From assembly GCA_029549845.1 (NCBI GenBank), contig JAKPIL010000115.1, forward strand, positions 1 to 5,295: a stretch of 5,295 bases of DNA. Reading direction: 5' to 3'. The position numbers and the translations under genes are program-made. The notes beneath the pieces were generated by a model. That model ran no database searches. It worked only from the letters and a program-made list of their open reading frames with translations, and was not told the DNA's origin. This document shows positions 4,750-5,295 of the stretch, in pieces. The stretch comes from a bacterium (lineage in GTDB: Bacteria; Patescibacteriota; Saccharimonadia; Saccharimonadales; UBA4665). Each line of letters starts with the position of its first letter. Position 1 is the first letter of the stretch.

Positions 4750-5295
4750 GAGCCGCGTGAGTCTCCACCAGAAACTTGGCCCGGGCAGTTCCTGCGGCAG
4801 CGTGAGGGTCGCACTTGACTGAACTTCGCCGGCACGAATAGAGAGGGCGCCGACCTCACCCTGCGCCCCTGCCGATACTGCGTGTATGGTATGCCGCTTG
4901 GTCATGGCCTGACTTTTCCAGCGTGTGAGCACAAGAGGTGTTTTTACCTGAATGGGCACCTGCGCACCCCATTTGGCTTGAGCTGTCCCGACCTGCTGAC
5001 CAGCTTGTACGTAGGCGACTGACTCAAACTGCGTGGCAGTGCTTGCGACCAGTGTCTCGCTGGCTTCGATGGCCTCAGACAGGCTGGCTGCGCCAAGGAC
5101 AGCACCACTCAGGTGAAACTCACCCCTGTCATTTTTGGCATCCGCGGTGAAAAGCAGCCCGCCAGGGTTTTGGTCATTGTTGCCTGTTTTGAGCCCGGTT
5201 ATGCCCGCAACCCCAAGCCCGCTGTTGTAGTTAAAATATTCGCCAAGACCCGGAAACTCTACGTTTTTCTGGCCAGCTATTTCCATGAGTACTGG
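4747..5295 (-). CDS. D-alanyl-D-alanine carboxypeptidase, peptidase S11 (C-terminal part)
   Basis: This penicillin-binding-protein-type serine enzyme trims the terminal D-Ala from peptidoglycan stem peptides outside the membrane. The window holds the last 182 codons; the frame is open to the right edge. The ATG at 5284-5286 is an internal Met, since P-V-L precedes it in frame. The third catalytic box is visible as AGITGLKTGNN, with K-T-G encoded at 5182-5190. It is preceded by YFNYNSGL, in the usual place of the S11 N.N.LL segment, and followed by PGGLLFTAD. The SxxK and SxN boxes must lie beyond the edge. After about residue 90 comes a beta-rich tail (YVQAGQQVGTAQ, VPIQVKTPLVLTRWK) resembling a PBP5 C-terminal domain, ending in SFWWRLTRL. 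That aromatic/basic end may touch the membrane. The TGA stop abuts the next gene's promoter. Confidence 0.88.
   Translation of the reverse strand, partial: PVLMEIAGQKNVEFPGLGEYFNYNSGLGVAGITGLKTGNNDQNPGGLLFTADAKNDRGEFHLSGAVLGAASLSEAIEASETLVASTATQFESVAYVQAGQQVGTAQAKWGAQVPIQVKTPLVLTRWKSQAMTKRHTIHAVSAGAQGEVGALSIRAGEVQSSATLTLPQELPGPSFWWRLTRL

Noticed and set aside
1..5295. CRISPR array, riboswitch, rRNA or insertion sequence
   Set aside because: No regularly spaced direct repeats, transposase frame, rRNA stretch or known riboswitch core was seen on either strand.

Overview
The window looks like a piece of a small, compact bacterial genome. Five complete or nearly complete protein genes, plus one cut off by the right edge, all lie on the minus strand with almost no spare DNA. 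One tRNA-Leu gene lies on the plus strand at the left edge. TAA, TAG and TGA all act as stops, so the standard bacterial code applies. The gene set fits a Patescibacteria/CPR lineage such as Candidatus Saccharibacteria: SecG, an S11 D-Ala-D-Ala carboxypeptidase, an M24 aminopeptidase, a YvlD/holin-IV-like membrane protein and a membrane-anchored family-5 solute-binding protein. That assignment is inference from style and content, with moderate to low confidence; no marker gene here proves it.

In the direction of minus-strand transcription (right to left) the order is as follows. First comes the C-terminal part of a D-alanyl-D-alanine carboxypeptidase (4747-5295, open at the edge). Next is an Xaa-Pro aminopeptidase (3495-4733), then a four-helix YvlD/phage-holin-IV-like protein (3104-3484). 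A 97-bp gap carries the secG promoter. secG (2794-3006) follows, and 25 bp later a 596-residue oligopeptide-binding-type protein held by one N-terminal membrane helix (978-2768). A 59-bp gap with a promoter precedes a seven-helix protein with two PQ-loop-like repeats (337-918). Most of the set concerns the cell envelope: wall trimming, protein export, peptide capture and membrane proteins. The only transporter component seen is the binding protein; no permease or ATPase is present.

Four genes share one start architecture. A near-perfect -10 box, TATACT or TATAAT, lies only 7 or 9 bases before the ATG. Three of the four boxes are extended by TGn, and none of the genes has a convincing Shine-Dalgarno site. 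Transcription should therefore start at or within a few bases of the ATG, so the mRNAs are predicted to be leaderless. At two junctions the promoter overlaps the stop codon of the gene before it. This pattern also moves two start codons downstream of the longest possible open frame.

At the left, tRNA-Leu(CAG) at 5-88 is followed by a perfect 15-bp-arm hairpin that can terminate transcription from both sides. Beyond it, at about 138-297, is a GC-rich, hairpin-dense stretch of unknown nature. Its outer ends are a 7-bp inverted repeat, and its right end repeats the last 16 bases of the tRNA body exactly. This is the least explained part of the window and the best candidate for something undescribed: a small mobile element or tRNA-end insertion, or a structured 3' UTR or RNA.
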